Source: Deltaproteobacteria bacterium (lineage in GTDB: Bacteria > Lernaellota > Lernaellaia > JACKCT01). From it: 64,000 nt of DNA. The notes beneath the pieces were generated by a model, which worked only from the letters and a program-made list of their open reading frames with translations, did no database searches and was not told the DNA's origin. Of this stretch, positions 35,175 through 44,436 are shown in pieces. Location: NCBI GenBank assembly GCA_020633895.1, contig JACKCT010000003.1, forward strand, positions 248,001-312,000, written 5' to 3'. Made by a program: the position numbers and the translations under genes. The first letter of the stretch is position 1. Each line of letters starts with the position of its first letter.

Positions 35175-36419
35175 GTGCCGGGCAAGATTCTCGTCATCGA
35201 GAATTCGGCCGAATTAGGCCATAAATTGGCCGATTTCCTGGTCGAAATGGGCTATGAAGCGCGGATCTGCAACGATTCGCGTGAAGCCCTGAACTTTGCC
35301 TTCACCTACCGGCCCCACCTGATCATCGCCAATGCCAAGACGGACAAACTTTCGGGGCCGCAGCTCTTCCGCCTGTTCAAGGCCGAGCGGGAGTTTCGCA
35401 AAACGCCGTTTGTCATGCTCGACCACCGCACCCGCGAGCAGCTCGACCTGATCAAAAAGAAAAAAGACATGCCCTTGGGCGACGACGTCATCTGTCGCCC
35501 TTTTGACCAATCGGATGTGTACGCGGTTGTCGCCAAATGGCTGGAAACCGGCGAAGAGCCCAAGACTTTCTACAAAAATCCTCCGGCCAACCCGCTGGAC
35601 GATTCGCGGATTGCGCCCGAATCCACCGTTGCGCCGACCGCCGCCGCGTCAGCCTCCGCCAAGACGGCCGACGGCGATGCGTCCAAGGACGGCAAGGGCT
35701 CGGGCAACCGCATCACCACGATCAATCTGACGAAACTGTTCTACATGCTGTCCCAGCAAAAGGCCTCGGGGCAGATCCGAGCCGTCCACGAACGCAAGAA
35801 AATCGGTGTGCTGATCGGCAACGGCATCATCCTGGACGTCAAAAGCAACTACATCCGGGAAGACTCCCTGGGGCGCTATCTGGTCAGCCTGGGACGCATC
35901 ACCGAAAAGGAAAACCGCCGCAGCATCGAGCGGGCGGAGATGAAAAAGCAAAAGCAGGGCGTGGCGTTGCGCGACATGGGCCTCATCGGGCGGCCGGAAC
36001 TCTATGAAGCCCTCGCCGCCCAGCGCCTGCGCAAACTCTGTTCGCTTTTCGACGCCAAATGGATCGACGGCGAATTCGAGTTCAAAGGCCACGCGGTCGA
36101 CACCCGCGAGAACCACCCGCTAAACCTGCCGATCGTCGAATTCCTATTCGGACCGTTGATGGGAACCCTGGACCACAACCTGGCCTACAAGGCGTTCGCG
36201 AAAAACAACCACCACACCAAGCAGATCGTGATGGACCCGGATTTCGACAAAATGGCGCCGAAACTGGGCCTGAACGACCACCACCTGGAAATCATCCGCG
36301 TCATCAAGAACCGCACGCTCGAAGAGATCCTCGAAGGCTCCGTCCTCAACTTCGATCTCAAGGAACTCGTCCGCCTCACGTTCCTGCTGGCCGTCGTCAA
36401 GGCGCTGAGCTTCAAATAG
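35175..36419 (+). CDS. Pseudo-receiver plus PATAN/DUF4388 protein
   Basis: GTG 35175 is the likely start (VPGKILVIENSAELG, with GGGG upstream); a TTG at 35097 would add 26 atypical residues. The 414-aa product has a receiver fold at residues 1-125 in which the phospho-acceptor Asp position reads Asn (LIIANAK) and the acidic pair reads EN, so phosphorylation is unlikely. An Ala/Lys linker is followed by a PATAN (DUF4388) domain at about 175-330: TTINLTKLFYMLSQQKASG, KIGVLIGNGIILDVKS, EDSLGRYLVSLGRI. PATAN proteins regulate motility, pili or signalling by binding response regulators. Confidence 0.8.
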   Translation: MPGKILVIENSAELGHKLADFLVEMGYEARICNDSREALNFAFTYRPHLIIANAKTDKLSGPQLFRLFKAEREFRKTPFVMLDHRTREQLDLIKKKKDMPLGDDVICRPFDQSDVYAVVAKWLETGEEPKTFYKNPPANPLDDSRIAPESTVAPTAAASASAKTADGDASKDGKGSGNRITTINLTKLFYMLSQQKASGQIRAVHERKKIGVLIGNGIILDVKSNYIREDSLGRYLVSLGRITEKENRRSIERAEMKKQKQGVALRDMGLIGRPELYEALAAQRLRKLCSLFDAKWIDGEFEFKGHAVDTRENHPLNLPIVEFLFGPLMGTLDHNLAYKAFAKNNHHTKQIVMDPDFDKMAPKLGLNDHHLEIIRVIKNRTLEEILEGSVLNFDLKELVRLTFLLAVVKALSFK

Positions 36420-36431
36420 AATCGCCCGACC

Positions 36432-38852
36432 CTAATCCCCAAGATCAGGCACGATTGTTGTTTCCATATATACGGCGCCTCCACCAACGCCGTAGGCAAT
36501 GTGATGGTGGCCGTCGGCATCGATCATGGCGGTTAGAGCGTCGCCGGATCCGTCCCCCATTTCCAAATCGAATACTGACCAATTGTTACCATCTTGCAAT
36601 TTGGCGACTCTTAAATTTTGATATCCGTGGTTCCCGAAGAAATTAGAAAAATAAATGTTGGGTTGATCTGAGGCATCCATCGCGATCGTCAATCCGTCTA
36701 AATACATCTCCTCCGTGATAAATAGCTTTTCCCAATTATCGCCATTTCTCCTTAATAGATACAGAGAGTAACCCTCATGTCTAGTATAAATGGAATACGC
36801 CACATTCGGATTGCCGAATCGGTCTGTGGCCGTTGATACATCACTTACGGGTCCAGGATCTAATTCCGAAACGCTTAGATCATCCGGGGCTTTTCCTTCA
36901 ACGTAACTTAAGTTGCTCATTTTCCCATATATGACACTAATAATGTCAGTATCACTAACTTCAAGACTGTAAATTGTCCCCCACCCTGTGCCGACCAACG
37001 CACTTTGCCATTCGCCAGTCTTGTTTGTTGTTACATATTGTGAGCCAGCGGAAGAATGAACAATGTAGACATTTCCTTCCGCATCAAAATTGTAGACTCC
37101 ACTGCGACCAACGTAGCCGTCCGCCGGAATCGTTTCGAATTCCCATTCGCCGTCTTCCTCGGTCCCGTATTTCAGTACGCCATTTCCAGTATTTTCCGTG
37201 TAAAAAAAGTGAGCAGCACCCGCCGGATCGTAGCGCAGGGCCTTCGCGCCGAATACGATAACCGGGTCGTCAACAATCGGCTTGATAGTCGGTATGCCTT
37301 CTTCGAGCGTCGCCAATCTTGCGCCGACGCCGGATAGAAGAAATGCAATATTCACACGGCCGGACCCATCTACTGCTATCGATTGAGACTTTCTAATCGT
37401 CTGCTGTTCGTCGATTGGCGATGTATTCCATGCCGAATCAAGAAATGCGGAATAATACGGTTGCAATGACGAACCGGCTTTTAAACAAGAGGAGGCGACA
37501 TGGGGTGCCCCCGAATCATCTGTCGCGACGGCATAGGTCTCGGGATTATTTTCTGTTTTCAAAAAGACATCGTCAATCAGCCACTCTCCCGACTCATTTG
37601 TCGCGTGGCGTAGCGACTTTGGCATGTTATATTCATTTTCGTAAATTAGGTGGGCCGCTCCGTCATCGCTGACAGCGAGGCTTGGTCGATAATAAGGATC
37701 ATCGTCGACATATTCCGTAACCCAACTGAACTTTGACTTTGAAATGTAGACAATACTGTCAAATCCCGATGTGCCGATATGGACATCGTCATTGTCGTCG
37801 ATTTCCAGTTCCGAGCAACCTAGTCCTGTCGTCGCCCATACTTTTTTCCATTCGCCGGATGCATTGGTGAAGAGATAGGCGCGAGTGGAGAGGCCGCCGA
37901 AATCGACAATTGCCCGGGTAACTAAGTAGATTTCGCCTTTGGAGTTGACCGCAATTTCGTTGCAAATGCCCGATTGCACAGGCCAGGGGTCTTCATCGAA
38001 ATAGACGATTTTCCAAACTTCTTCGGAATGCCAATCGCCCGATTTATTGGTCGCATACATGATTTCCATGGTTGATTCATTTTTATAAACGATGTGGATG
38101 AATCCGAGGTCGTCGACGGCAATTCCCGGCTCGGCGCCGCCGTTCCATAGTGAGTAGTCCTCATAAACTTTTTCCGGCGGAGCATCGCCGTTAGCCTGGT
38201 CGTCCACGGTTTCAATGGTCCACTCGCCGTTTGTGTCATGGGCATACAAAAGATCGCCGGTCCAAAGATTCTGCCAAACCACATGACGCACGCCGTTATC
38301 GTCGATATCCATTTTCGGTTGGGCTCCCATGAAGTCCACGACCTCTTCGGTCCAACCCATCGGAGTGGTTCTCACGACGGAATCTTTGGGAGCCGCCCGC
38401 GATGCGCCGGGGGGCGTGTAGATGACAATTTCGCGCCCTTTGGCCGCGAGGACATGGGGGGTATCGTCCGGGCCGACTTCGATCTCCAATCCCAACTGCC
38501 CGGTGTTGCCACCGGCGATCTGCGTTACGCACCCGCCGGCCGCGGCGTAGCCTTCGGGAACCCGAAAACCCTGCGGACAGGGAATCTCAAAGGTCGTATC
38601 GTCATCATCGTCCGTATCATCGTCGCCCGAGTCGTCATCGTCGTCGTCATCGGAGGCATCGTCGTCCAATCCGGAGTCGTCGTCGGAAGTATCGTCGTCG
38701 TATGCATCGTCATCGGACGTAGTGTTCCCATTCGTATTGTCATCCGATGATTTATATCTGCCGCAGGCGGGAAACGTCAGTGAACAAGCAATGACGACGA
38801 GTATCCCCAGGGATGAGATTCGAGCTTTTAGCAGCGGCAACGTACACAGCAT
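36432..38852 (-). CDS. Large Asp-rich lipoprotein with repeated beta blocks, lower GC
   Basis: The 806-aa product has lipobox FPAC (Cys30) and an Asp-rich linker (residues 36-90, DDDTSDDDSGLDDDASDDDD style). About 700 residues of repeated beta units follow: ATNKSGDWHSEEVW, HATNESGEWLIDDV, TTNKTGEWQSALVG, with SIAVDGSGRVNIAF and LAVSDDGAAHLIYE, probably a multi-bladed propeller. The coding DNA from 36,450 to 38,100 is clearly more AT-rich than neighbours, suggesting a different origin or relaxed codon choice. A 13-bp palindrome (CGCCTTTAAGGCG, 38860-38872) sits just before the start. Function unknown; probably surface-exposed. Confidence 0.75.
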   Translation of the reverse strand: MLCTLPLLKARISSLGILVVIACSLTFPACGRYKSSDDNTNGNTTSDDDAYDDDTSDDDSGLDDDASDDDDDDDSGDDDTDDDDDTTFEIPCPQGFRVPEGYAAAGGCVTQIAGGNTGQLGLEIEVGPDDTPHVLAAKGREIVIYTPPGASRAAPKDSVVRTTPMGWTEEVVDFMGAQPKMDIDDNGVRHVVWQNLWTGDLLYAHDTNGEWTIETVDDQANGDAPPEKVYEDYSLWNGGAEPGIAVDDLGFIHIVYKNESTMEIMYATNKSGDWHSEEVWKIVYFDEDPWPVQSGICNEIAVNSKGEIYLVTRAIVDFGGLSTRAYLFTNASGEWKKVWATTGLGCSELEIDDNDDVHIGTSGFDSIVYISKSKFSWVTEYVDDDPYYRPSLAVSDDGAAHLIYENEYNMPKSLRHATNESGEWLIDDVFLKTENNPETYAVATDDSGAPHVASSCLKAGSSLQPYYSAFLDSAWNTSPIDEQQTIRKSQSIAVDGSGRVNIAFLLSGVGARLATLEEGIPTIKPIVDDPVIVFGAKALRYDPAGAAHFFYTENTGNGVLKYGTEEDGEWEFETIPADGYVGRSGVYNFDAEGNVYIVHSSAGSQYVTTNKTGEWQSALVGTGWGTIYSLEVSDTDIISVIYGKMSNLSYVEGKAPDDLSVSELDPGPVSDVSTATDRFGNPNVAYSIYTRHEGYSLYLLRRNGDNWEKLFITEEMYLDGLTIAMDASDQPNIYFSNFFGNHGYQNLRVAKLQDGNNWSVFDLEMGDGSGDALTAMIDADGHHHIAYGVGGGAVYMETTIVPDLGD

Positions 38853-38951
38853 TGTTTGACGCCTTTAAGGCGAAAGTCGTTGTGTCCCTTCTCTATCGCG
38901 CGGGATGTGCCTGTCATGCAAGAGAAAAATGATGAAATCGGCCGGTGATCG

Positions 38952-41252
38952 CTAGTCTTCGATGGCTTCCGCCGGGAAGACGTAGACCGCCAGGAAGTAG
39001 CACAGCAGACCGGAGAGGATCGTGATCGTGAAGCCGAAGAGCGTCGCCAGCACCATCGCCATTACCGAGCCGAGCACCGAGGCCGCCGAATTTACGGCGA
39101 ACATCCAAGGCACCGTACCGTCGTCCTTGACCGCGCGCACGCCCATCGGAAAGGGAATGCCCATCAGGATGCCCAGGGGGAACAGCAGCAGCACCGTGAT
39201 GATGCTACGCATCTTAGCTTCCAAACCGAGCGTTTCCGCGAAGATGTTGGGCGCCACCAACCGCAGCACCAGCGCGTAGCCCACCAGGAACATCACCGCC
39301 AGCAGCACTGCCCGCCGAGGGCGCCGCTCGCCCAGCAACGACGAAATCGCCGCCCCGATACCCCCGGCCACCAGCAGCGTCGACAGGAAGACCGACAAGG
39401 TCAGCGTCGGGTGTCCCAGGTAGAGGATGAAGGACTGCATCAGGGCGATTTCGACCGTGAGGAAGCCGACGCCGATCAAGGCGAAATACGTTCCGGCCTT
39501 CAGGTGCTGGCGGAAGAGCAAACGATAGCGACGCACCACGAACAGCGGGCCCAGGATGATCGCCGTCACGACCCCCAACGCGCCGACCAGCAAAAAGTAG
39601 AGAATCAGCGGACCCACGTTGCGGATCTTCGAGGCCCACGCCTGGGAAAACGTGGCGGCCAGATCACGGGGACGCAGCGTGTGGAAAAAGAACGGCTTGT
39701 TGTCGGTCGTTGGCGACAGGTCCAGATCCTGTTTGTCCAGCCAATCGGACAGCCGCCCGGACTGCAGCATGGCCAGGTATTCCTTGTCCGCGTCCGGGCG
39801 GTAGGGCGAATAAAGGACTTCCAGGTTGTAGTCCTTGGACAGTTGCAGCAGATCCTCGATCTCGGAGACGGTGAACGGTTCGGGTTTGATGAGCAGGTTG
39901 GCGAAATCGTCGTCCCGAATGATGAACACGCAGTTCTCGGGATTTTTCACGCCCCGATCGTCGAGCACCTTCTTGGCGATCACCGCCATGCGCAGGCAGT
40001 ATTCGGGCGGGTCGCGCCAACGTTTGACCGCCAGCATGCCGCCGGGCTTGAGGTGGTCGAAGTATTCGTTGAACGACTCCTCGGTGAACAGATAGTTCTC
40101 CGTCAACGCGAACGCGCCGCCCGCCGTCGCCGCCCAGGTGTCGACCAGGGTGAAATTGATGACGTCGAATTTCTCGGTCGTGCGGGCGATGTAAGAGCGC
40201 CCCTCGGCCATCTCCACCTGGACCTTGGGATAGTGGAACAGGCCGCCGGCCATTTCGGCGAAGCGCTTGTTGACCATGTCGATGACGATGGGGTTCATCT
40301 CGATACCCAGGACTCGGCTCGATCCGGCCGCCAGCGCGGTGAGGATGTGCTCGCCGCCGCCGGAGCCGACAATCAGCACGCTGGGCTCCTTGTAGAACTC
40401 ATAAGGCACCCGCTGCACATAGGCCATCGGGCCCTGCGTCTCCTCCGCGTTGCCGGCGAAGGGGGTGATCGGCGTGTGGGCGATGCCGTCGATCTGCAAC
40501 ATGATGTCGCCCACGTCCGGCCGGGGGTAGGCGATCACCCGCGAGAAGCTGTTCCAGTCCACGGCGACGGGCTTGGGCTCGTCGTTGCCCTTGGTATGAC
40601 GGAAAATCAGAAACGGCGAGAAGTGGTTGCCCACCAGCACCGAGATCAGCAGCAACAGCAAGACGATCTGGGGCCAGAATTCGTCCCGCCCGTCGGCCTG
40701 GGCGGACATCACCAACCCGGCCACGAGCGCCACGCACGCCGAGGCCAGCAGCGCTCCCGCCCCGCCGAACATCTCCAGGAAGCTGATCGTCAGGTAGCAG
40801 CCCACCGCCGCGCCCGCCAGGTCGGCGAAGTACAGCCCGCCGATGCGTTCGGCGCCGCGACTGAAGACCAATCCCAAAAAGAATCCGGCGAAGACGAACG
40901 GGACCGTCGCCACGGCGAAGGCCAGCAGCATCTGCACCATCGCCATCATGTCCATGCCCAGCGAGCCGAACTTGAACAGGCGCAGGATCAACACCGCCAG
41001 GCCCTGGGACAGGGCGAACCCGAAGGCGCAGCGCGCCAGGTGCTTGGGCAGATCGTCTTCGCGCAGGTTGCGCCCGAAGATGTGGAGCAGCAGGGAGCCC
41101 ACGCCGAGTCCGAACAGGCAGATGCACACCGCCATGAACGCGAAGTGGTACCACATCAGCACCGAGAACACGCGTGTCAGGATGATTTCGGTGGACAACA
41201 CCGCCGAGGCCATGACGAAGGTGGCCACCATGCTGCGCAGCGGTCGGGTCAA
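38952..41252 (-). CDS. Membrane-embedded spermidine-synthase-like protein
   Basis: This 766-aa protein has about six N-terminal TMs (MVATFVMASAVLSTEIILTR onward). A soluble Rossmann domain in the middle (about residues 280-520) carries the aminopropyltransferase/SAM motif VLIVGSGGGEHILTALAAG and LGIEMNPIVIDMVNKRF, followed by about seven C-terminal TMs. This is the fused SpeE-like architecture of large bacterial membrane proteins of unknown function. Acidic residues DTW and YLFTEESF lie in the catalytic region. Start TTG overlaps the upstream stop (TTGA). It is the last gene of the radical SAM operon. Confidence 0.82.
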   Translation of the reverse strand: MTRPLRSMVATFVMASAVLSTEIILTRVFSVLMWYHFAFMAVCICLFGLGVGSLLLHIFGRNLREDDLPKHLARCAFGFALSQGLAVLILRLFKFGSLGMDMMAMVQMLLAFAVATVPFVFAGFFLGLVFSRGAERIGGLYFADLAGAAVGCYLTISFLEMFGGAGALLASACVALVAGLVMSAQADGRDEFWPQIVLLLLLISVLVGNHFSPFLIFRHTKGNDEPKPVAVDWNSFSRVIAYPRPDVGDIMLQIDGIAHTPITPFAGNAEETQGPMAYVQRVPYEFYKEPSVLIVGSGGGEHILTALAAGSSRVLGIEMNPIVIDMVNKRFAEMAGGLFHYPKVQVEMAEGRSYIARTTEKFDVINFTLVDTWAATAGGAFALTENYLFTEESFNEYFDHLKPGGMLAVKRWRDPPEYCLRMAVIAKKVLDDRGVKNPENCVFIIRDDDFANLLIKPEPFTVSEIEDLLQLSKDYNLEVLYSPYRPDADKEYLAMLQSGRLSDWLDKQDLDLSPTTDNKPFFFHTLRPRDLAATFSQAWASKIRNVGPLILYFLLVGALGVVTAIILGPLFVVRRYRLLFRQHLKAGTYFALIGVGFLTVEIALMQSFILYLGHPTLTLSVFLSTLLVAGGIGAAISSLLGERRPRRAVLLAVMFLVGYALVLRLVAPNIFAETLGLEAKMRSIITVLLLFPLGILMGIPFPMGVRAVKDDGTVPWMFAVNSAASVLGSVMAMVLATLFGFTITILSGLLCYFLAVYVFPAEAIED

Positions 41253-42433
41253 ACCTGGCCTCGTCCGATGATCTTCTTGACGGTGTTGCGAACCCGCGGG
41301 TCGGTGTTGATGAACGAGCGGACGAAAAAGCGCGTGGCGGCCAGGGTGCGTCCGGCCATCAGGTAGGACAGGTGGCGGCGTTCCTTGGCCCAGTGGAGTT
41401 TATAGTCGGCCTCGCCCCGCAAAAACTCGAAGCTCGTCGCCCCGTTTTCGCAGGCGTCTTCCAGGCAGAATGTCAGCGCTGCGTAGCCCAGATTGAACTG
41501 GGCAAAGTCGGTCGTGCCGCCCTGCTGGTAGAGGTAATAGCGGTCGCCGATCATGAATCCGTACGTGGAGAACACGATCCGCCCATCCAGGCTCATCATC
41601 CCCAGACGCAGCCAGCCGCGTTCCAGCGCTTGGGCCGCGAAGTCCCGATGCAGCGCCTCCATCGCCGGATCCTCGAACGCCCCGCCCTGTCCCTCGGCCT
41701 CCCAGCGCTCCTTGTGCAGCGCCAGGAAGATGTCGAACGCGCTTTGCAGTGTGGCCGGATCGTCGTGGAATTTGTGTTCGAGCTCGTGATAGACGCGGAT
41801 CTGCTTGATCTTCTTGCGGGCGTTGTAGCGGCTCTTTTTCGACAGGGTGTTCAGATAGGCTTCGTAGTCGCCGGGCAGCGAGGCGTAGGGGGCGCGGGCA
41901 CTTTCCCCTTCCCGCCAGTGACGGGAACGGCTCACCGAATCCTTGAGCGCTTGGTACCCCAACGATGCCTCTTCGATGTACGGCCAATAAAACACGTCGT
42001 AATCGTCAATGACGGTTCGGCACGCACCATACAAAGCGGTCGTGATTTCATCAACCCGGTCGCTCGGCGCGATCATGGACAACAGATCAGCGCACACCGG
42101 CTCGTCGTAGCCGATCGGCGAGAGCACGCGCACGTCCCCGCCCTCGGCGCTCCACAGGACGCGCACTTCACCGATCAGCGCCTGTTCCAGGTCGCGGGCG
42201 CTGCGTTTGGCCAAATAGAGGGGAGCGATGCCGACCAGCGCGCCGTTTTCGCGGGCGGTCAGGATACGAAGCCCGAAGCGATCGCCGAAATGACGCCACC
42301 AGGCGCGCATCCAGACGAACCCGCAAAAGAGCGGATCGGCCGACGAGCGGGACAACAGGTCGTCCCACTCGCTTTGAAGAGCGTCGAAGGCAGCGTCGTC
42401 GGTGATGAGCTCGAACACGAGCCCGTGTTGCAT
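41249..42433 (-). CDS. FemAB/CelD-like acyl- or aminoacyl-transferase (GNAT fold)
   Basis: This 394-aa protein has the BioF2-like acetyltransferase (Acetyltransf_6) pattern. LQSEWDDLLSRSSADPLFCG is followed by FVWMRAWWRHFGDRFGLRIL early on. The second GNAT half has KSRYNARKKIKQI, FLALHKERWEAEGQGGAFED, LGMMSLDGRIVFSTYGFMIGDRYY and FEFLRGEADYKLHW. Family members transfer acyl groups or amino acids to glycans, peptides or sugars. The start ATG overlaps the radical SAM stop (TGATG); a GTG one codon earlier is possible. Middle gene of the three-gene operon. Confidence 0.83.
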   Translation of the reverse strand: MQHGLVFELITDDAAFDALQSEWDDLLSRSSADPLFCGFVWMRAWWRHFGDRFGLRILTARENGALVGIAPLYLAKRSARDLEQALIGEVRVLWSAEGGDVRVLSPIGYDEPVCADLLSMIAPSDRVDEITTALYGACRTVIDDYDVFYWPYIEEASLGYQALKDSVSRSRHWREGESARAPYASLPGDYEAYLNTLSKKSRYNARKKIKQIRVYHELEHKFHDDPATLQSAFDIFLALHKERWEAEGQGGAFEDPAMEALHRDFAAQALERGWLRLGMMSLDGRIVFSTYGFMIGDRYYLYQQGGTTDFAQFNLGYAALTFCLEDACENGATSFEFLRGEADYKLHWAKERRHLSYLMAGRTLAATRFFVRSFINTDPRVRNTVKKIIGRGQV

Positions 42434-43971
42434 CACATCGCTTCCTGCAATCGACGAAGGGAACCGAAGCGCAGCCCGATGAGGTCCTTGATCAGACGGG
42501 CGAGCTTGTACTCGATCGGGAACTCGTAGCGGCGGTGCCGCACGCGCCAGTCCGCGACCTTGTTCATGATGCGCAAGGCGATGCCCAGGGGATTGTTCTT
42601 GGCCATCTTCGCTTTCATGCTGTCGTTGGGAATGGCGAACTTGAAGTAGAAGCTGGTGGCCATGGTGAGGATCCTGGGCAGCTTCTTGTCCACCCAGGGC
42701 ATGTTGGCCGTGTAGGTGGAGAAGCGCACATAGTCCTCGATGGTCTCATGGCGCGGCATGTACTTCTGGGCGTAATCCTGGAACAGGGGCGTGCCCGGGA
42801 ACGGCGTGTAGTAGAAATACTCGGCCAACGCGTTCGGGCTGATCTGACGCAGTCGCGCCATGAAGGCCAGCGTCGCCTTGGTGTCCTCCCAGTTCTTCTC
42901 GTCGGGGAAGCCGACCATGAACGAATACTCGGGCAGGATGCCGTACTTGGCGCATTTCTTCGAACAGGCGATCACGTCGTTGGGCACGATCTCCTTGGCG
43001 ACCAGGCCCATGACCCGGTTGGTGCCGCCCTCGGCGCCGATGGCAAAGTCCAGGCCGCCGGCCTTGACGATGTCTTCCATCAACTCGTCGTCGAAGGCGT
43101 TGACCTGGTCAGCGCGCACCGAGCACTTCCAACGGATGTCAAAGCCCCGGTCGATCATGCCCCGCACGATCTGGCGGGCGCGCGGCAGGCCGGTGAAGAA
43201 GTTCGAATCGTGGAAGTCGATGCCGTCGACCTTGTATTCCTTGATCAGGTGCTCCATCTGGTCCAGCACGAACTCGGGGGTCTGGGAGAACCAGGCCCGT
43301 TGCCACAGCGCCGTAATGTGGCAGAACGAGCACATGCCGTGACAGCCGCGGGAGTACGTGTAGTTGATGGTCCGACGGCCGTTCGTGACCATGGGCTGGC
43401 AACGGCCGTGATTGCCGGTGATGTAGAACTCCATGTCGATCATGTGCCACGGCAACGGCCCGAACTTGTCCATGTTGCGTTCCCAGGGCCGCTCCGGCGC
43501 GTACCAGATGCGCCCGTCGTCATCCCGCCCGGCCAAACCGGCGATCTGCGTGACGTCGCTTCCGGCGTCCAGGGCCAGGAGCAGTTCGGGCAGCGTGTAC
43601 TCGCCCTGGTTGCGCACCACGTAGTCCACCCAGGGGGTGTTGAGGGTCGTGGGCGTGTCCATGGTGGCGTGCCAGCCGCCGAAAGCGACCGGCAGGTTCG
43701 GGTCCACTTCCTTGGCCGCCCGGCCGGCATCGCACAGATCCTTTAGCTGGCGACCGGTCTTGCCCGAGAGCCACAGCATGGCCGCGTCGTCGCTCAGCGC
43801 CTTGCGCACCCGAGGCAGAAAGTCGTCCTCGAGCTGCTTGGCGTCCAGGATCACCGGCTCATAGCCCGCCTGCTCGACCTGCTTGGCCAGGCTCAAAACC
43901 GCCAAAGGCGCGAAGGTGAAGACCACCGGATCTTCTTCGCGCGGGACCGCGAATACCACTTTCTTGGCCAC
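42433..43971 (-). CDS. B12-binding-domain radical SAM protein
   Basis: The GTG at 43971 follows AAGGAGG at 7 nt; the longer frame upstream crosses a promoter. The 512-aa product has a cobalamin-binding-like N-terminal domain (about residues 1-135, APLAVLSLAKQVEQAGYEPV, VAFGGWHAT, WVDYVVRNQGEYTLPELL). The radical SAM core has cluster motif RGCHGMCSFCHI (CxxxCxxC), GAEGG and a FPDEKNWEDT segment. The C-terminal part has FYYTPFPGTPLFQDYAQKY. Such enzymes perform methylation, ring contraction or C-C chemistry on lipids, hopanoids or antibiotics. No DxHxxG was seen, so B12 would bind base-off without a His ligand, or not at all. First gene of the operon. Confidence 0.88.
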   Translation of the reverse strand: MAKKVVFAVPREEDPVVFTFAPLAVLSLAKQVEQAGYEPVILDAKQLEDDFLPRVRKALSDDAAMLWLSGKTGRQLKDLCDAGRAAKEVDPNLPVAFGGWHATMDTPTTLNTPWVDYVVRNQGEYTLPELLLALDAGSDVTQIAGLAGRDDDGRIWYAPERPWERNMDKFGPLPWHMIDMEFYITGNHGRCQPMVTNGRRTINYTYSRGCHGMCSFCHITALWQRAWFSQTPEFVLDQMEHLIKEYKVDGIDFHDSNFFTGLPRARQIVRGMIDRGFDIRWKCSVRADQVNAFDDELMEDIVKAGGLDFAIGAEGGTNRVMGLVAKEIVPNDVIACSKKCAKYGILPEYSFMVGFPDEKNWEDTKATLAFMARLRQISPNALAEYFYYTPFPGTPLFQDYAQKYMPRHETIEDYVRFSTYTANMPWVDKKLPRILTMATSFYFKFAIPNDSMKAKMAKNNPLGIALRIMNKVADWRVRHRRYEFPIEYKLARLIKDLIGLRFGSLRRLQEAM

Positions 43972-44436
43972 GAATGTGCCTCCTTTGCGTCGCCTCTCAA
44001 AAGGCGAATCCGACCTGCTCGAAAGCCCGATCATTATAGAACCCAAATGACGCGACGCAACGTAAATCTCGGATTTTTCGAGAAAACCCACGGATCTTCG
44101 CCGCTCCCGACAGGCGGGGAAGGACTGCCCCGACACCCATCAACGGCGGACGGATACGTCGCTCCTTCCTTTGTTTCGGGTCAAATGGGCGAATTGGAAA
44201 GTGATTTTTGAACTTTCCGGAAAAGATTTTCGCTCGATCACCCCTTGCGCCGTCGTGGGACGTGTCGATGCGCCGCCGGTCCCCCAACACGGACGTCTCC
44301 GCCGGTTAACCAAGCAATTTCCGCCATTTCTGAAAATCCGGCACACCGTGCCGTCTTGCGTTTTCCGCCATCGGATTGTAGAACGTCCCGACGCTCAAAT
44401 TCCGTTCGCGATCAAGATGGGGCCCGTTGTAAGTCC
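43972..44436. other. 465-bp divergent intergenic region
   Basis: This region separates the radical SAM operon (-) from the MCE gene (+). It is locally AT-richer, contains the radical SAM promoter at 44033-44060 and perhaps a weak plus-strand promoter near 44356 (TTGCGT-17-TAGAAC). I see no RNA gene, repeat or credible ORF in it. Confidence 0.5.
44033..44060 (-). promoter_or_regulatory. Promoter of the radical SAM operon
   Basis: On the minus strand TTGCGT (44060-44055) and a perfect TATAAT (44038-44033) are 16 bp apart. The leader of about 55 nt ends in AAGGAGG before GTG 43971. Confidence 0.6.

Noticed and set aside
39411-41366. 651-codon plus-strand frame opposite the spermidine-synthase-like gene
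   Set aside because: His/Gln/Arg-rich shadow without any recognisable domain.
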